The notes: generated from the letters alone by a model not told the origin. Shown: positions 18,651 to 34,677, counted from the first letter of the stretch. The stretch: 64,000 nt of DNA from Dickeya oryzae (GCF_009372235.1 NZ_ML762920.1:341298-405297), one strand, 5' to 3'. Made by a program: numbers and translations.

Positions 18651-18979
18651 TCTATTGCTTCCTCAAGCGCGTGATGAACGGCCCTGTAGGACCGCTCATA
18701 TGACTCGCGGCAAACCGTGGCATACCGCTTCTTTTGTTTTGTATTCTAACGATAGCGACGGCCACAAAAAAACGCTATCTTTTATAGGGTTTTATCCGGG
18801 CGACGCATACCGGTACAAAGCGACGCCAAATCGCCTGATAATTAAGCAGCAAACGCTGTTGTTAACGTTTTCTCACTATTTTGTAGTAGGATTATTCTAT
18901 CTCCCACTTTTTTATCAGGTCATTTTCGGGAATACTGTGAAGATTGAACGATTGAGGACAACATTCGGTCAGAACTATC
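18651..18979. other. Intergenic grxD-mepH, no gene seen
   Basis: These 329 bases should hold divergent promoters for grxD and mepH. No convincing ORF or operator is recognised, and the mepH start lacks a strong Shine-Dalgarno sequence. Confidence 0.45.
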
Positions 18980-19999
18980 ATGCGGTTATTTATTACGCTC
19001 TTTTTATTATTTTTCAGTAATCTATTTTCTGGTCTGGCGCTTGCTAATCCGCATGGCGGTGCAGTGTTACCTCGCAAATCTGGCGTAGAAACGGCGAATA
19101 AAGCGCCTGATGAATCCAAAAAGAACAAGGTTGCCAAAAGCGCCAACAAAAAAGGCGCGGAGCCGACGCACGGCAAAAAACCGGAGAAAAACGCGAAGTC
19201 TACGTCAGCCAAGACCGTAGCCAGTCTTGATAAAAATGCACGGTCTCACAATGACAAGAAGTCTGCGGACAAAAAGTCAGTGGCGGTCGCCGCCCATTCC
19301 CTTCATACAAAATCGCAGCCTGAGAAAAGCACACATACTGCCAGCGCTCATGCAACTAAAGCGGTATTAGCTAAAACGACAAAAAAAGAAACCATAAAGA
19401 AAGAGACGCTTGTGCAGGCTAAAGCCAGCCATAAAGCCCATGAGCTGGCGGTGGCCAAAACCGCATACAAAAAGGGTAAAGCGACGGTCGACAAAGAAGA
19501 TGAGGTAGCAACCACCTCTTCACATGGTAAAAGCAAGAAAGGTAAACACGATAAAGCAGCGTTGACCATCAGTGCTGCTCACCAAAAACGCTATCAGCAC
19601 GCTAAATTAACTGCCATGAACAAGCTGATGAGCCAAATTGGTAAACCTTATCATTGGGGCGGTTCAACACCTTATTCAGGTTTTGATTGCAGCGGGCTGG
19701 TGTATTACGCCTATAAAGATGTGGTAAAAGTCCCTATTCCGCGCACAGCCAATGAGATGTTCCACCTGCGCGATGCGGCCCCCATCAAGAAAAGCGAGCT
19801 GGAAAGTGGCGACCTGGTGTTCTTTCGTATCACCAACCGCGGCGCTGCCGACCACGTTGGCGTCTACCTGGGCAATGGCCGTTTCATCCAGTCACCGCGT
19901 TCGGGTTCCGATATCAAGATCAGTAAATTGAGTGAAGATTACTGGCAGGATCATTATGTCGGCGCTCGCCGTGTGGTGACACCGAAGACCATTCGCTAG
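18980..19999 (+). CDS. mepH: NlpC/P60 peptidoglycan endopeptidase (MepH)
   Basis: This is an exported D,D-endopeptidase of the NlpC/P60 family that cleaves peptide cross-links in murein. A signal peptide spans about 1-22 (ALA-N). The C-terminal catalytic domain begins near residue 205, with the nucleophile C237 in SGFDCSGLVYY and H292 in ADHVGVYLGNG. Between them lies a lysine- and alanine-rich, low-complexity linker (about 38-195) that should be disordered and strongly basic. The protein has 339 residues against 271 for E. coli MepH; the extra length is almost all linker. A strong terminator follows. Confidence 0.92.
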   Translation: MRLFITLFLLFFSNLFSGLALANPHGGAVLPRKSGVETANKAPDESKKNKVAKSANKKGAEPTHGKKPEKNAKSTSAKTVASLDKNARSHNDKKSADKKSVAVAAHSLHTKSQPEKSTHTASAHATKAVLAKTTKKETIKKETLVQAKASHKAHELAVAKTAYKKGKATVDKEDEVATTSSHGKSKKGKHDKAALTISAAHQKRYQHAKLTAMNKLMSQIGKPYHWGGSTPYSGFDCSGLVYYAYKDVVKVPIPRTANEMFHLRDAAPIKKSELESGDLVFFRITNRGAADHVGVYLGNGRFIQSPRSGSDIKISKLSEDYWQDHYVGARRVVTPKTIR

Positions 20000-20042
20000 C
20001 GGATATACGCTGTATAATCACCGATTAGATTTAATTAATAAC

Positions 20043-20070
20043 GAGAAAAGGGGCTAATGCCCCTTTTCTG
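20043..20070. terminator. Terminator mepH/ynhF
   Basis: GAGAAAAGGGGC and GCCCCTTTTCTG form a stem around a short loop, followed by TTTTCTTTTT on +. It lies between convergent mepH and ynhF. Confidence 0.85.
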
Positions 20071-20100
20071 TTTTCTTTTTACGCTACTGGCGATCGGCTA

Positions 20101-20190
20101 TCAGTTCAATACCGCAGTGAAACCAAAGATAATGATCACCGCCAACGTAACCAACGTACTACACAGTGACATTTTCAAATTTGTATCCAT
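20101..20190 (-). CDS. ynhF: Cytochrome bd-I small subunit YnhF/CydH
   Basis: A 29-codon ORF starts at ATG 20190 with AGGAG 6 nt upstream and ends in TGA at 20101. The peptide begins MDTNLKMSLCSTL and ends FGFTAVLN, with a single hydrophobic helix between. E. coli YnhF is also 29 residues, begins MSTDLKFSL and ends GLTAALH. YnhF (CydH, also CydY) is the fourth subunit found in the cytochrome bd-I oxidase structure. The location between mepH and purR agrees with E. coli. It is far from any cydAB genes. The call rests on similarity of length, both ends and locus. Confidence 0.88.
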   Translation of the reverse strand: MDTNLKMSLCSTLVTLAVIIIFGFTAVLN

Positions 20191-20498
20191 CGTATTCTCC
20201 TGTATGTGACTGATGATCGCCGTCATCCCGTTATGTCTGAATCAACACCGTATCCCGGCGGATGGGAAACACATAAAGTATAGGTCTATTATTACCCGAC
20301 TGAAGTCAAAAAACCGGTTTCTGCATCACAGAGATAACACGAATTGCCTCTTCCCCTTTTGCTCTAAATCGGCCAAAATCCGCAGTTTACCGTGTACACT
20401 GCGTTGGTCGAAGCGTCCGCCCTCCCTTCAAGCTACACACCTCGGCATGTCTCCTACTGAAATGTTGCCTTGTTGTCCAGCAGGAGCAAAATTCACGC
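20191..20498. other. Intergenic ynhF-purR, no gene seen
   Basis: This stretch should hold the ynhF promoter (leftward) and the upstream part of the purR control region. No ORF beyond short spurious ones is seen. Confidence 0.45.
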
Positions 20499-20514
20499 AG
20501 GCAAACGATTAACA
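20499..20514 (+). promoter_or_regulatory. PurR operator of purR (candidate)
   Basis: AGGCAAACGATTAACA resembles the PurR box (ACGCAAACGTTTTCNT), with the core GCAAACG intact, 61 bp before the purR start codon. E. coli purR is autoregulated through such sites. Confidence 0.5.
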
Positions 20515-20574
20515 ACATATTTACTGCTGTAACAGACACGCGACTGTAACAGATGAGTTCAGGAGTCACTTTAG

Positions 20575-21600
20575 ATGGCAACGATTAAAGATGTGGCAAA
20601 ACGCGCAGGCGTTTCAACCACAACCGTATCACACGTGATTAATAAAACACGTTTCGTCGCCGAAGAGACCAAGGCTGCGGTACGCGCAGCTATTGATGAA
20701 TTGCATTACTCACCCAGTGCGGTGGCCCGAAGCCTGAAAGTCAACCACACCAAATCTATCGGGCTGCTGGCCACCTCCAGCGAGGCCCCCTATTTCGCCG
20801 AAATTATCGAAGCGGTGGAAAACAGTTGCTACGCCAGAGGCTATACACTGATTCTGTGTAACTCTCACAATAATCAGGATAAACAGCGTGCTTACCTGTC
20901 AATGCTGGCACAAAAACGTGTTGATGGCCTGCTGGTGATGTGTGCTGAGTACCCGCCTGAACTGCTGTCAATGCTGGCGGATTATCGCCATATCCCGATG
21001 GTCGTCATGGATTGGGGCGAAGCGCACAGCGATTTCACCGATACCATTATTGATAATGCGTTTGCCGGTGGGTATATGGCCGGTCGCTATCTGATTGAGC
21101 GCGGTCACCGCGATATCGGTGCCATCCCCGGCTCTCAGGGGCGCAATACCGGCAGCGGACGTTATTTGGGCTTTCTGAAAGCGCTGAAAGAAGCGGATAT
21201 TTCCCTGCGTGAAGAGTGGGTGGTTCAGGGTGACTTTGAACCCGAATCCGGCTACAAAGCCATGCACCAGATTCTGGCGCAAAAACAGCGGCCAACAGCG
21301 GTATTCTGCGGCGGCGATATTATGGCGATGGGGGCGATTTGTGCCGCGGATGAACTGGGCCTGCGAGTACCACAGGATATCTCGGTGATCGGTTATGACA
21401 ATGTGCGCCACTCCCGCTATTTTACGCCAGCGCTCACGACCATTCATCAGCCGAAGGAACGACTGGGACAAGCAGCATTCTCCATGCTGCTTGACCGCAT
21501 CACCAGCAAACGCGAGGAAGCGCAAACCATCGAAGTCCACCCGACGCTGATCGAGCGTCGTTCCGTGGCCGATGGTCCGTATCTCGATTATCGCCGTTAA
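20575..21600 (+). CDS. purR: Purine repressor PurR
   Basis: PurR is a LacI-family repressor of purine (and some pyrimidine) synthesis genes, with hypoxanthine and guanine as corepressors. The HTH is [36 protein letters not shown], followed by the hinge helix [10 protein letters not shown] and the periplasmic-binding-protein-like effector domain. The protein has 341 residues, equal to E. coli. AGGAG precedes the ATG. A candidate PurR box lies upstream of purR and a near-perfect one upstream of pyrD in this window. The E. coli genes ydhB and ydhC, between purR and cfa, are absent here. Confidence 0.97.
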   Translation: MATIKDVAKRAGVSTTTVSHVINKTRFVAEETKAAVRAAIDELHYSPSAVARSLKVNHTKSIGLLATSSEAPYFAEIIEAVENSCYARGYTLILCNSHNNQDKQRAYLSMLAQKRVDGLLVMCAEYPPELLSMLADYRHIPMVVMDWGEAHSDFTDTIIDNAFAGGYMAGRYLIERGHRDIGAIPGSQGRNTGSGRYLGFLKALKEADISLREEWVVQGDFEPESGYKAMHQILAQKQRPTAVFCGGDIMAMGAICAADELGLRVPQDISVIGYDNVRHSRYFTPALTTIHQPKERLGQAAFSMLLDRITSKREEAQTIEVHPTLIERRSVADGPYLDYRR

Positions 21601-21712
21601 TGAATTAGCCAGACGATTTCATTATCGCACGCAGGTGTGTCAACCGCCGCTATACCGCGCAGTAGAGCGCCAAAGCGTGTCCCCCTGTTCCCCTAATATA
21701 GAACGCAATGTG

Positions 21713-21752
21713 CTGCTTTAGCCCGATGAATCTTGTCGCCGGGCTAAAGCAG
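21713..21752. terminator. Perfect 13-bp inverted repeat after purR
   Basis: CTGCTTTAGCCCG (21713-21725) pairs perfectly with CGGGCTAAAGCAG (21740-21752) across a 14-nt loop. No U-run follows. It may be a purR 3' hairpin or a structure in the cfa leader region. The rest of 21601-22027 shows no gene. Confidence 0.55.
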
Positions 21753-22027
21753 TCATACACTTGTCACTGTCATTGACGACAATAACCATGATCAGACGAT
21801 GCTTTTAGCAATACGCATCGCCTTACTTTTTCTACCCCACTAATGACTGTTGCACCGTTTGTCACGGCCGGGGTAGATGCCTTTCGTGTCGGCTTGTCTC
21901 TTATTTTCCTCTGAGGCTCTCAGGGATAGACGATGACGTGTGGAATGGGTACATCGAATACCCTCCATCGCGTGGTTGTCTGGTTTATCCCGTGTAACGC
22001 ATGTATCTGGCAAGGTAGGGAGAAGTT

Positions 22028-23179
22028 ATGAGTTCATCTTATGTGGAGGATCTGGGTACCCCCAGTCAACCCTGGTTCCAACTGGTTAATGAAATGCTGT
22101 CGGCCGCTGATATCGCGATTAACGGTTCGCGACCGTTTGATATTCAGGTCAAAAACCCTGAACTGTACAAGCGCATATTGCGTAACGGGTCACTGGGTCT
22201 GGGCGAGAGTTACATGGATGGCTGGTGGGAATGTGAACGGCTGGACATGTTTTTCCACCGTGCGATACGCGCCGGGCTGGAGAAGCAACTGCCCCAGCGT
22301 TGGCAGGATACGCTACGGATACTGATGGCGCGCCTGACCAATCTGCAATCGCGTCGGCGGGCATGGATTGTGGGTAAGGAGCATTACGACCTCGGTAATG
22401 ATCTTTTTAGCCTGATGCTAGACCCATACATGCAGTACTCCTGTGGTTACTGGAAACAAGCTGAAACGCTCGAACAGGCACAACAAGATAAGCTGCGCCT
22501 CATTTGCGAAAAATTGCAGTTACGCCGGGGGATGACATTGCTGGATATCGGCTGCGGCTGGGGTGGCCTGGCTGAATTTGCCGCCCGCCATTACGGTGTC
22601 AGCGTCACCGGTGTGACCATCTCCCGCGAGCAACAGGCACTGGCGCAACAGCGCTGTCAGGATCTGGATGTCACCATTCTGCTACAGGACTACCGCGATC
22701 TGAACCGGCAGTTTGACCGTATCGTTTCCGTCGGCATGTTCGAACATGTCGGCCCGAAAAATTACGACACCTACTTCCAGGTGGTCAGAAAAAACCTCAA
22801 ATCCACCGGTCTGTTCCTGTTGCATACCATCGGTGCCAACGAAACCAGCCTGAAGGTCGATGCCTGGATAGACAAATACATCTTCCCTAATGGGTGCTTA
22901 CCCTCAGTACAGCATATCGCCCAACGCAGCGAGCCTTATCTGGTCATGGAAGACTGGCACAATTTCGGCGCGGACTATGACCGTACCCTTATGGCCTGGC
23001 ACGAGCGCTTCCAGCAGCACTGGCCTACCTTGTCGGCACGCTACCCCGAGCGCTTTCGGCGGATGTTCAGTTATTACCTTAACGCCTGTGCTGGCGCATT
23101 TCGTGCACGCAACATCCAACTCTGGCAGGTGCTATTCAGTGTCGAAGGAATTGAAGGCGGTATGCGCGTGGCACGATGA
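22028..23179 (+). CDS. cfa: Cyclopropane-fatty-acid synthase
   Basis: Cfa adds a methylene bridge from S-adenosylmethionine to unsaturated acyl chains of membrane phospholipids on entry to stationary phase. It has 383 residues (382 in E. coli). The SAM-binding motif LLDIGCGWGGLAEFAARHYGVSVTGVT and the downstream signatures VGMFEHVGPKNY and DWHNFGADYDRTLMAWHERF are intact. GGGAG precedes the ATG. A two-way terminator separates it from convergent ribE. Confidence 0.97.
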   Translation: MSSSYVEDLGTPSQPWFQLVNEMLSAADIAINGSRPFDIQVKNPELYKRILRNGSLGLGESYMDGWWECERLDMFFHRAIRAGLEKQLPQRWQDTLRILMARLTNLQSRRRAWIVGKEHYDLGNDLFSLMLDPYMQYSCGYWKQAETLEQAQQDKLRLICEKLQLRRGMTLLDIGCGWGGLAEFAARHYGVSVTGVTISREQQALAQQRCQDLDVTILLQDYRDLNRQFDRIVSVGMFEHVGPKNYDTYFQVVRKNLKSTGLFLLHTIGANETSLKVDAWIDKYIFPNGCLPSVQHIAQRSEPYLVMEDWHNFGADYDRTLMAWHERFQQHWPTLSARYPERFRRMFSYYLNACAGAFRARNIQLWQVLFSVEGIEGGMRVAR

Positions 23180-23237
23180 CCGGCACACCGCCTACTCTCC
23201 CCCACCGTTCTCGTACCTCGGATTAAGAACCTCAAAT

Positions 23238-23266
23238 AAAAACCGGCAGTCTGACTGCCGGTTTTT
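23238..23266. terminator. Bidirectional terminator cfa/ribE
   Basis: AAAAACCGGCAGTC and GACTGCCGGTTTTT flank a 1-nt centre, with A-run and T-run on the outer sides, so it works for both convergent genes. Confidence 0.9.
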
Positions 23267-23316
23267 ATTATGGCTAACAGGAATAACGCGTACTCAGACG
23301 CCTTTTATTCACCCAA

Positions 23317-23976
23317 TTATTCACTCTTCGCTGCAAGCTCTGCTGCCGCCAGCGCTTGTTGCTGCTCAGCCTGACGAGCCATAACACGCTCAACCGTGTC
23401 GATAATGGCCTGAGTCTGCGGGTCAATCTCGATATTGATGCGGGCGCCCAGTCGTTTTTGTCCCAGCGTCGTGCGTTGCAGGGTTTCTGGGATCAGGTGT
23501 ACGCAGAAACGACTGCGGGTCACTTCACCGACCGTCAGGCTGATACCGTCAATACCAATAAATCCTTTGTGCAACACATATTTCATCTGCGATTCATCAG
23601 ACAAGCGGAACCAAATCTGATGATTATTTTCCGACGTCAGAATTTTCACTATTTCAGCGGTACACATGATATGACCAGACATGACATGCCCGCCAATCTC
23701 ATCGCCATATTTGGCTGCACGCTCCACATTAACCCGATCGCCGACGTTCACGTCACCCAGATTGGTCAACCGCAGAGTCTCTTTGATCAAGTCAAAACTC
23801 ACCCGGTCGCCGTCGATACGGGTGACAGTCAGGCAGCAACCGTTGTGCGCTACGGATGCGCCCGTTTCCAGTCCCGGCAACAGTTCGGGGGGCAGTTGAA
23901 CGACATGGGTGCGGAAATTGGGTTTTTCATCGATGGACACGACGGTCGCCGTGCCCTGAACAATACCGGTAAACAT
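23317..23976 (-). CDS. ribE: Riboflavin synthase alpha chain
   Basis: This enzyme dismutates two lumazines to riboflavin, the last step of riboflavin synthesis (ribC in E. coli naming). Two tandem lumazine-binding repeats are visible: [12 protein letters not shown]...[10 protein letters not shown] and [10 protein letters not shown]...[13 protein letters not shown]. It has 219 residues, slightly longer than E. coli (213) by a Gln/Ala-rich tail. The neighbours cfa and mdtK are the same as in E. coli. Confidence 0.96.
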   Translation of the reverse strand: MFTGIVQGTATVVSIDEKPNFRTHVVQLPPELLPGLETGASVAHNGCCLTVTRIDGDRVSFDLIKETLRLTNLGDVNVGDRVNVERAAKYGDEIGGHVMSGHIMCTAEIVKILTSENNHQIWFRLSDESQMKYVLHKGFIGIDGISLTVGEVTRSRFCVHLIPETLQRTTLGQKRLGARINIEIDPQTQAIIDTVERVMARQAEQQQALAAAELAAKSE

Positions 23977-24255
23977 GGTGTTGAGCTTGCCTCCTGATCA
24001 GTAATAAGCGTGAACGCCCCAAAACAGCGGGGCAGCATAGCAGCCGACGCCTGGCATTAGCGACGTTCACTGATGTCTGGCAGTTTGCACCATATCATCA
24101 GGAAAACCAAACGGGATCATTCTCTGTCAGTCAATCATTGGTTTACTGTTGGCAACTAGTTACAATACTTCATCTTTTTTCGTAAAAATAAAGGATGATT
24201 GTCTTTCTCTCCTCATTAGAGATCTCTCTCCATCCTGCATTAGGAAGGTGTTTTC

Positions 24256-25629
24256 GTGCAGAAGTACTTATCAGAAGCCCGACATTTGCTGGCGCTGGCT
24301 ATTCCGGTCATCATCGCGCAAGTATCACAAACCTCAATGGGTGTGGTGGATACCATCATGGCCGGCTCCTACAGCGCCACGGATATGGCCGCCGTAGCCG
24401 TAGGGACATCCATCTGGTTGCCTGTCATCCTGTTCGGCCACGGTTTGTTAATGGCGCTCACCCCCGTTGTGGCGAACCTCAACGGCTCCGGACGTCGGGA
24501 CCGCATCGCGCATCAAACCCAGCAAGCCTTTCTGCTGGCCACAGGCATTTCCATCCTGACCATGGTGGTGCTTTATCAGGGGAAATACGCAATCAACCTG
24601 ATGCATGACGGCGCGCCGGAGCTGGCTGACAAAGCGGTGGCCTATCTGCATGCGTTGCTGTGGGGCGCGCCCGGTTATCTGTTCTATCAGGTATTGCGCA
24701 GTCAGTGCGAAGGGCTCTCCAAAACCAAGCCAGGTATGGTGATCGGCTTTATCGGCCTGTTGATTAATATCCCCATCAACTACGTGCTTATTCACGGTAA
24801 ACTCGGCATGCCCGAGCTGGGCGGTGTCGGCTGTGGCGTGGCGACGGCCTCCGTATACTGGATAATGATGCTGATGATGGCGGTCTATTCCCGCCACGCT
24901 TACTGGCTGAAAGATATCCGCCGGTTCAACTCCCCGTTAAAACCGGATTGGACGGTACTCCGGCGGTTATCCGGTCTGGGATTGCCGATAGCACTGGCGA
25001 TGTTATTTGAAGTGACACTATTTGCCATCGTCGCCCTGTTGGTGTTGCCTCTCGGGGTCGTGAATGTGGCAGGACACCAGATTGCACTTAATTTCAGTTC
25101 ACTGATGTTCGTACTACCGTTGTCAGTGGGTGTTGCCGCCACCATTCGCGTCGGCCACCGCCTCGGCGAAGGCTCAGCACCGGCCGCCCAGGTGGCAGCG
25201 CGCACCAGTCTTGCAGCCGGTGTGTTACTGGCTATATGCACCGCTATCTTTACCATTACGCTGCGTGAGTCTATCGCCATGCTGTACAACAAAAACCCGG
25301 ATGTCGTGGCGATGGCATCGCATTTGATGCTACTGGCAGCGGTCTACCAGATTTCTGATGCCGTGCAGACTATCGGCAGTGGCGTCTTACGTGGTTATAA
25401 GGATACGCGCGCTATCTTCTTCATCACGTTCATCGCTTACTGGTTGCTGGGGTTGCCCAGCGGTTATGTACTGGCGCTAACTGATATCGTGGTGCCACGT
25501 ATGGGGCCTGCGGGATTCTGGTGGGGATTTATCATCGGCCTGACCTCCTCCGCCACCATGATGGTACTGCGGATACGCTGGGTACAGCGCCAGTCGCCAG
25601 ATCGTATTCTGGCACGAGCCGCACGCTAA
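24256..25629 (+). CDS. mdtK: MATE multidrug efflux pump MdtK (NorM)
   Basis: MdtK is a cation-coupled multidrug/toxin exporter of the inner membrane. It has 457 residues, identical in length to E. coli MdtK, with twelve hydrophobic helices in two six-helix halves. The start codon is GTG with AGGAAGG upstream and the product begins MQKYLSEAR, matching E. coli MQKYISEAR. Typical segments are [22 protein letters not shown] and [18 protein letters not shown]. It is divergent from ribE. Confidence 0.96.
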   Translation: MQKYLSEARHLLALAIPVIIAQVSQTSMGVVDTIMAGSYSATDMAAVAVGTSIWLPVILFGHGLLMALTPVVANLNGSGRRDRIAHQTQQAFLLATGISILTMVVLYQGKYAINLMHDGAPELADKAVAYLHALLWGAPGYLFYQVLRSQCEGLSKTKPGMVIGFIGLLINIPINYVLIHGKLGMPELGGVGCGVATASVYWIMMLMMAVYSRHAYWLKDIRRFNSPLKPDWTVLRRLSGLGLPIALAMLFEVTLFAIVALLVLPLGVVNVAGHQIALNFSSLMFVLPLSVGVAATIRVGHRLGEGSAPAAQVAARTSLAAGVLLAICTAIFTITLRESIAMLYNKNPDVVAMASHLMLLAAVYQISDAVQTIGSGVLRGYKDTRAIFFITFIAYWLLGLPSGYVLALTDIVVPRMGPAGFWWGFIIGLTSSATMMVLRIRWVQRQSPDRILARAAR

Positions 25630-25633
25630 AGAC

Positions 25634-25664
25634 GACAGAGCGCCGAAAAAAGCGGCGCTCTGTC
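25634..25664 (+). terminator. Hairpin after mdtK
   Basis: A perfect 12-bp stem (GACAGAGCGCCG, 25634-25645, with 25653-25664) has an A-rich loop. The tail TACAAG is not U-rich. Confidence 0.65.
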
Positions 25665-25785
25665 TACAAGCTCGTCAATCAGTGAGATACAACGGGAATT
25701 TTTCGTTTTTCTCCTTGCAAGCATCCATCCAGCCCGTTAATATTCGTCCCCGCTGTCGCCCTGACAGCCGCTGATAAAGAATAAT

Positions 25786-25862
25786 GCGTTCATAGCTCAG
25801 TTGGTTAGAGCACCACCTTGACATGGTGGGGGTCGTTGGTTCGAGTCCAATTGAACGCACCA
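25786..25862 (+). tRNA. valV: tRNA-Val (GAC)
   Basis: This 77-nt tRNA includes the encoded CCA. It has a 7-bp acceptor stem GCGTTCA/TGAACGC, D-loop AGCTCAGTTGGTTAGAGC, anticodon GAC in CCTTGACATGG and T-loop GGTTCGAGTCC. The sequence equals E. coli valV by memory. The order mdtK-valV-valW is conserved. Confidence 0.98.
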
Positions 25863-25898
25863 TTTTTCAGCCATTAGCCTCACGCTAATGTGCACGTT

Positions 25899-25975
25899 GC
25901 GACCGTAGCTCAGTTGGTTAGAGCACCACCTTGACATGGTGGGGGTCGGTGGTTCGAGTCCACTCGGTCGCACCA
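25899..25975 (+). tRNA. valW: tRNA-Val (GAC)
   Basis: This second 77-nt valine tRNA with anticodon GAC lies 36 bp after the first. Its acceptor stem is GCGACCG/CGGTCGC, so it is distinct from its neighbour in the acceptor and T stems while the anticodon arm is identical. It is the counterpart of E. coli valW. Confidence 0.98.
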
Positions 25976-26122
25976 TTTCTATGCTGCAATAACTATCCTG
26001 CAAGAAGACACTCGCGTCATTTCCACGCTATAGCGCCCTCAAACAATATCGTTTTAGTCATCTGGCAGCATGCTGGCCAGCGAGCACTTATGTCCAGCCA
26101 TCTCACCGCCAATCATTATCAT

Positions 26123-26148
26123 AAACGGGCAGGCTACCCTGCCCGTTT
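26123..26148. terminator. Terminator after the tRNA pair
   Basis: An 11-bp stem AAACGGGCAGG/CCTGCCCGTTT has a 4-nt loop. It lies between the tRNA unit and the convergent esterase gene. Confidence 0.8.
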
Positions 26149-26170
26149 CGCTGTCTGACGGCTAGTTCGG

Positions 26171-27406
<1,236 letters not shown>

Positions 27407-27571
27407 TCAATAAAACGGCCCCAGCTCACGTAACGTGATGAACACCCGGCTGGTAGTTGACGATGCTACGGTAGCGGGCGCAGGATTGTCCGCGATCGAC
27501 GTAGCGGTTTTCGTTATGCTGCTAACATTATTTTTCACACGCTTATCGGCCATAAAACACGCTCTGATTGG

Positions 27572-27587
27572 TGTGATAAAAATCAAA
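27572..27587. promoter_or_regulatory. CRP-like site upstream of the esterase
   Basis: TGTGA-N6-TCAAA matches 9 of 10 bases of the CRP half-sites. It lies 217 bp upstream of the esterase start codon in a 380-bp gap. Its use is unproven. Confidence 0.4.
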
Positions 27588-27670
27588 ACATTATTTTCAG
27601 GTGCACGCTCTCTCCCCAATACAGAAAGGATTGAGGCTGTCATGTTATCGCTAAAAATAACTGTCATGAC

Positions 27671-27706
27671 CCACGTTGCAGGTATACCAGTACGCCTGCA
27701 ACGTGG
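27671..27706 (-). terminator. Hairpin at the end of the arb operon
   Basis: CCACGTTGCAGG (27671-27682) pairs perfectly with CCTGCAACGTGG (27695-27706) around a 12-nt loop, 32 bp beyond the arbB stop codon. A T-rich stretch appears only about 12 nt later on the minus strand. Confidence 0.65.
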
Positions 27707-27737
27707 ATATTCCGACTATTATTGGGTCGTCGTGTTG

Positions 27738-29153
<1,416 letters not shown>

Positions 29154-29168
29154 CTATTCACGCATTAT

Positions 29169-31300
<2,132 letters not shown>

Positions 31301-31410
31301 ATATTTCTTACATTACAGACTACCAGCGTAGTGTATTCTGACAAGCGTTTCGCACCGGCCATCGGCTATTTTGTGATGTCACGCAATATTCTGTTGCTCG
31401 CTGCCAGCAT

Positions 31411-32650
<1,240 letters not shown>

Positions 32651-32651
32651 C

Positions 32652-32709
32652 TTGTATCTCTTTGCCTGATAACTATAATACGGAACGTTGTTTCATTGAA
32701 TGGTTTCAG
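32652..32709 (+). promoter_or_regulatory. pykF promoter with Cra (FruR) operator
   Basis: TTGTAT (32652-32657) and TATAAT (32674-32679) are spaced by 16 bp. TTGAATGGTTTCAG (32696-32709) is a Cra operator of the kind known at E. coli pykF. Being just downstream of the start point, it fits repression by Cra under gluconeogenic conditions. The leader to the ATG is about 270 nt. Confidence 0.8.
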
Positions 32710-32957
32710 CGAATCCACGTGCCACTGATAAAAATACAACCAACAACATACTCCTCAGGGATATTGCCGCCTCGCCCACTTCTTACTATGGGCAATATCC
32801 AGTCACGTGCTTCTTCACTCTCCCTCGTCTGTCACCATCTATACTTATCATTCTCTCGCAATCGCAAGCATATTGTCCCCGACGGTCAAGTTTCAGTCTC
32901 AGCTAACCGCCGGTCATCCTGTTTTTTTATCCATCACAACTTGTAGAAACTACCGTT

Positions 32958-34370
32958 ATGAAAAAGACCAAAATTGTTTGTACTATCGGCCCGAAAACCG
33001 AATCAGAGGAAGTACTGGGCAAGCTGCTGAACGCCGGTATGAACGTCATGCGCCTGAACTTCTCTCACGGTGACTACGCCGAACATGGCCAGCGCATCAA
33101 AAATCTGCGTGCCATTACAGAAAAAACTGGCCAGAAAGCAGCCATCCTGCTGGATACCAAAGGCCCGGAAATTCGTACCATCAAACTGGAAAACGGTGCA
33201 GACGTTTCTCTGACCGCGGGCCAGACCTTCACCTTCACCACCGATACCAGCGTTGTCGGTAACAAAGAACGTGTGGCGGTCACTTATGCGGGTTTTGCTG
33301 ATGACCTGAGCGTTGGTAACACCGTGCTGGTCGACGATGGTCTGATTGGTATGGAAGTCGTCGCAATCAACGGCGGCGAAGTGGTGTGTAAGGTACTGAA
33401 CAACGGCGACCTCGGTGAAAACAAAGGGGTTAACCTGCCGGGCGTTTCTATCCAGTTGCCAGCACTGGCGGAAAAAGACAAACGTGACCTGATTTTCGGT
33501 TGCGAGCAAGGCGTCGATTTTGTTGCCGCATCCTTTATTCGTAAACGTTCTGACGTAGAAGAGATCCGCGCCCACCTGAAACAGCACGGTGGCGAGCACA
33601 TCCAGATCATTTCCAAGATCGAAAACCAGGAAGGCCTGAACAACTTCGACGACATCCTGGACGCTTCTGACGGCATCATGGTTGCCCGTGGCGATCTGGG
33701 TGTTGAAATTCCGGTTGAAGAAGTGATCTTCGCCCAGAAGATGATGATCGAAAAATGTAACCTGGCTCGCAAAGTGGTGATCACCGCAACGCAGATGCTG
33801 GATTCCATGATCAAGAACCCACGCCCAACACGCGCTGAAGCCGGTGACGTTGCCAACGCCATCATCGACGGTACCGACGCGGTCATGCTGTCTGGCGAGA
33901 GCGCCAAAGGCAAATACCCGCTGGAAGCGGTCAGCATCATGGCGACCATCTGCGAACGTACTGATAGAGTCATGACGTCACGGCTGGATAAACTGCAAAA
34001 CACCAGCAAACTGCGCATTACCGAAGCGGTGTGCCGCGGTGCGGTGGAAACAGCAGAGAAACTGGAAGCTCCGCTGATCGTGGTTGCCACCCATGGCGGT
34101 AAATCTGCCAAGTCTATCCGCAAATACTTCCCAACGGCTCGCATTCTGGCGCTGACCACCAACGAAATCACCGCCCGCCAGCTGCTGCTGAGCAAAGGCG
34201 TGGAAACCATGCTGGTGAAAGAAATCGCCTCTACCGATGATTTCTACCGCATTGGTAAAGAAGCAGCGCTGAAGAGCGGTTTAGCGCAGGAAGGCGATGT
34301 AGTTGTGATGGTTTCCGGTGCGCTGGTACCGAGCGGCACCACCAACACCGCGTCAGTCCACCGCCTGTAA
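32958..34370 (+). CDS. pykF: Pyruvate kinase I
   Basis: PykF transfers phosphate from PEP to ADP in glycolysis and is activated by fructose 1,6-bisphosphate. It has 470 residues, as in E. coli. Signature segments are [14 protein letters not shown], the active-site [18 protein letters not shown] and [26 protein letters not shown]. The C-terminal effector domain is complete. Codon use is that of a highly expressed gene. A classic terminator follows, then lpp, as in E. coli. ppsA, the opposing enzyme, lies 8 kb away in this window and also has a Cra-like site. Confidence 0.98.
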   Translation: MKKTKIVCTIGPKTESEEVLGKLLNAGMNVMRLNFSHGDYAEHGQRIKNLRAITEKTGQKAAILLDTKGPEIRTIKLENGADVSLTAGQTFTFTTDTSVVGNKERVAVTYAGFADDLSVGNTVLVDDGLIGMEVVAINGGEVVCKVLNNGDLGENKGVNLPGVSIQLPALAEKDKRDLIFGCEQGVDFVAASFIRKRSDVEEIRAHLKQHGGEHIQIISKIENQEGLNNFDDILDASDGIMVARGDLGVEIPVEEVIFAQKMMIEKCNLARKVVITATQMLDSMIKNPRPTRAEAGDVANAIIDGTDAVMLSGESAKGKYPLEAVSIMATICERTDRVMTSRLDKLQNTSKLRITEAVCRGAVETAEKLEAPLIVVATHGGKSAKSIRKYFPTARILALTTNEITARQLLLSKGVETMLVKEIASTDDFYRIGKEAALKSGLAQEGDVVVMVSGALVPSGTTNTASVHRL

Positions 34371-34390
34371 TTCGATAATGAGAGTTTTTT

Positions 34391-34415
34391 AAAGCGCCCT
34401 GCGGGCGCTTTTTTT
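34391..34415 (+). terminator. pykF terminator
   Basis: AAAGCGCCC and GGGCGCTT form the stem around TGC, followed by a long T-run. Confidence 0.95.
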
Positions 34416-34626
34416 ATTTTTCGCGATAGGCGTCGATGATAAATAGCACGATTGGTTAGACAAAAAAGATATATCTACGGCCATGAAAGCCACAGGACTC
34501 TGATAAAATGGCCCTGTTTTCCTTACTTTTTTAACCTGCTTGTAAAACTCGATGATTCTTTGAGCGAACGATCAAAATTAAGCATGTTCCCATCAAAAAT
34601 TTATTCTCATCAGAAAACGGTTTGTG

Positions 34627-34640
34627 TAATACTTGTAACG
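34627..34640 (+). promoter_or_regulatory. lpp promoter (-10 and start)
   Basis: The stretch from about 34590 to the lpp ATG is almost the same as the E. coli lpp promoter and leader, including TTTGTGTAATACTTG with the -10 at about 34627-34633. The start is expected at G34640, giving a 38-nt leader. Confidence 0.85.
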
Positions 34641-34677
34641 CTACATGGAGATTAACTCAATTTAGAGGGTATTAATA

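Noticed and set aside
25675-26003. ORFs on - over the tRNA-Val pair
   Set aside because: They are antisense to two clear tRNA genes and resemble the common mis-annotated 'LDSNQRPPPCQGGAL' products read from tRNA genes.
33284-34210. 308-codon ORF on - inside pykF
   Set aside because: It is a shadow of the strongly biased codon use of pykF; the composition is Ser/Arg-rich without domains.
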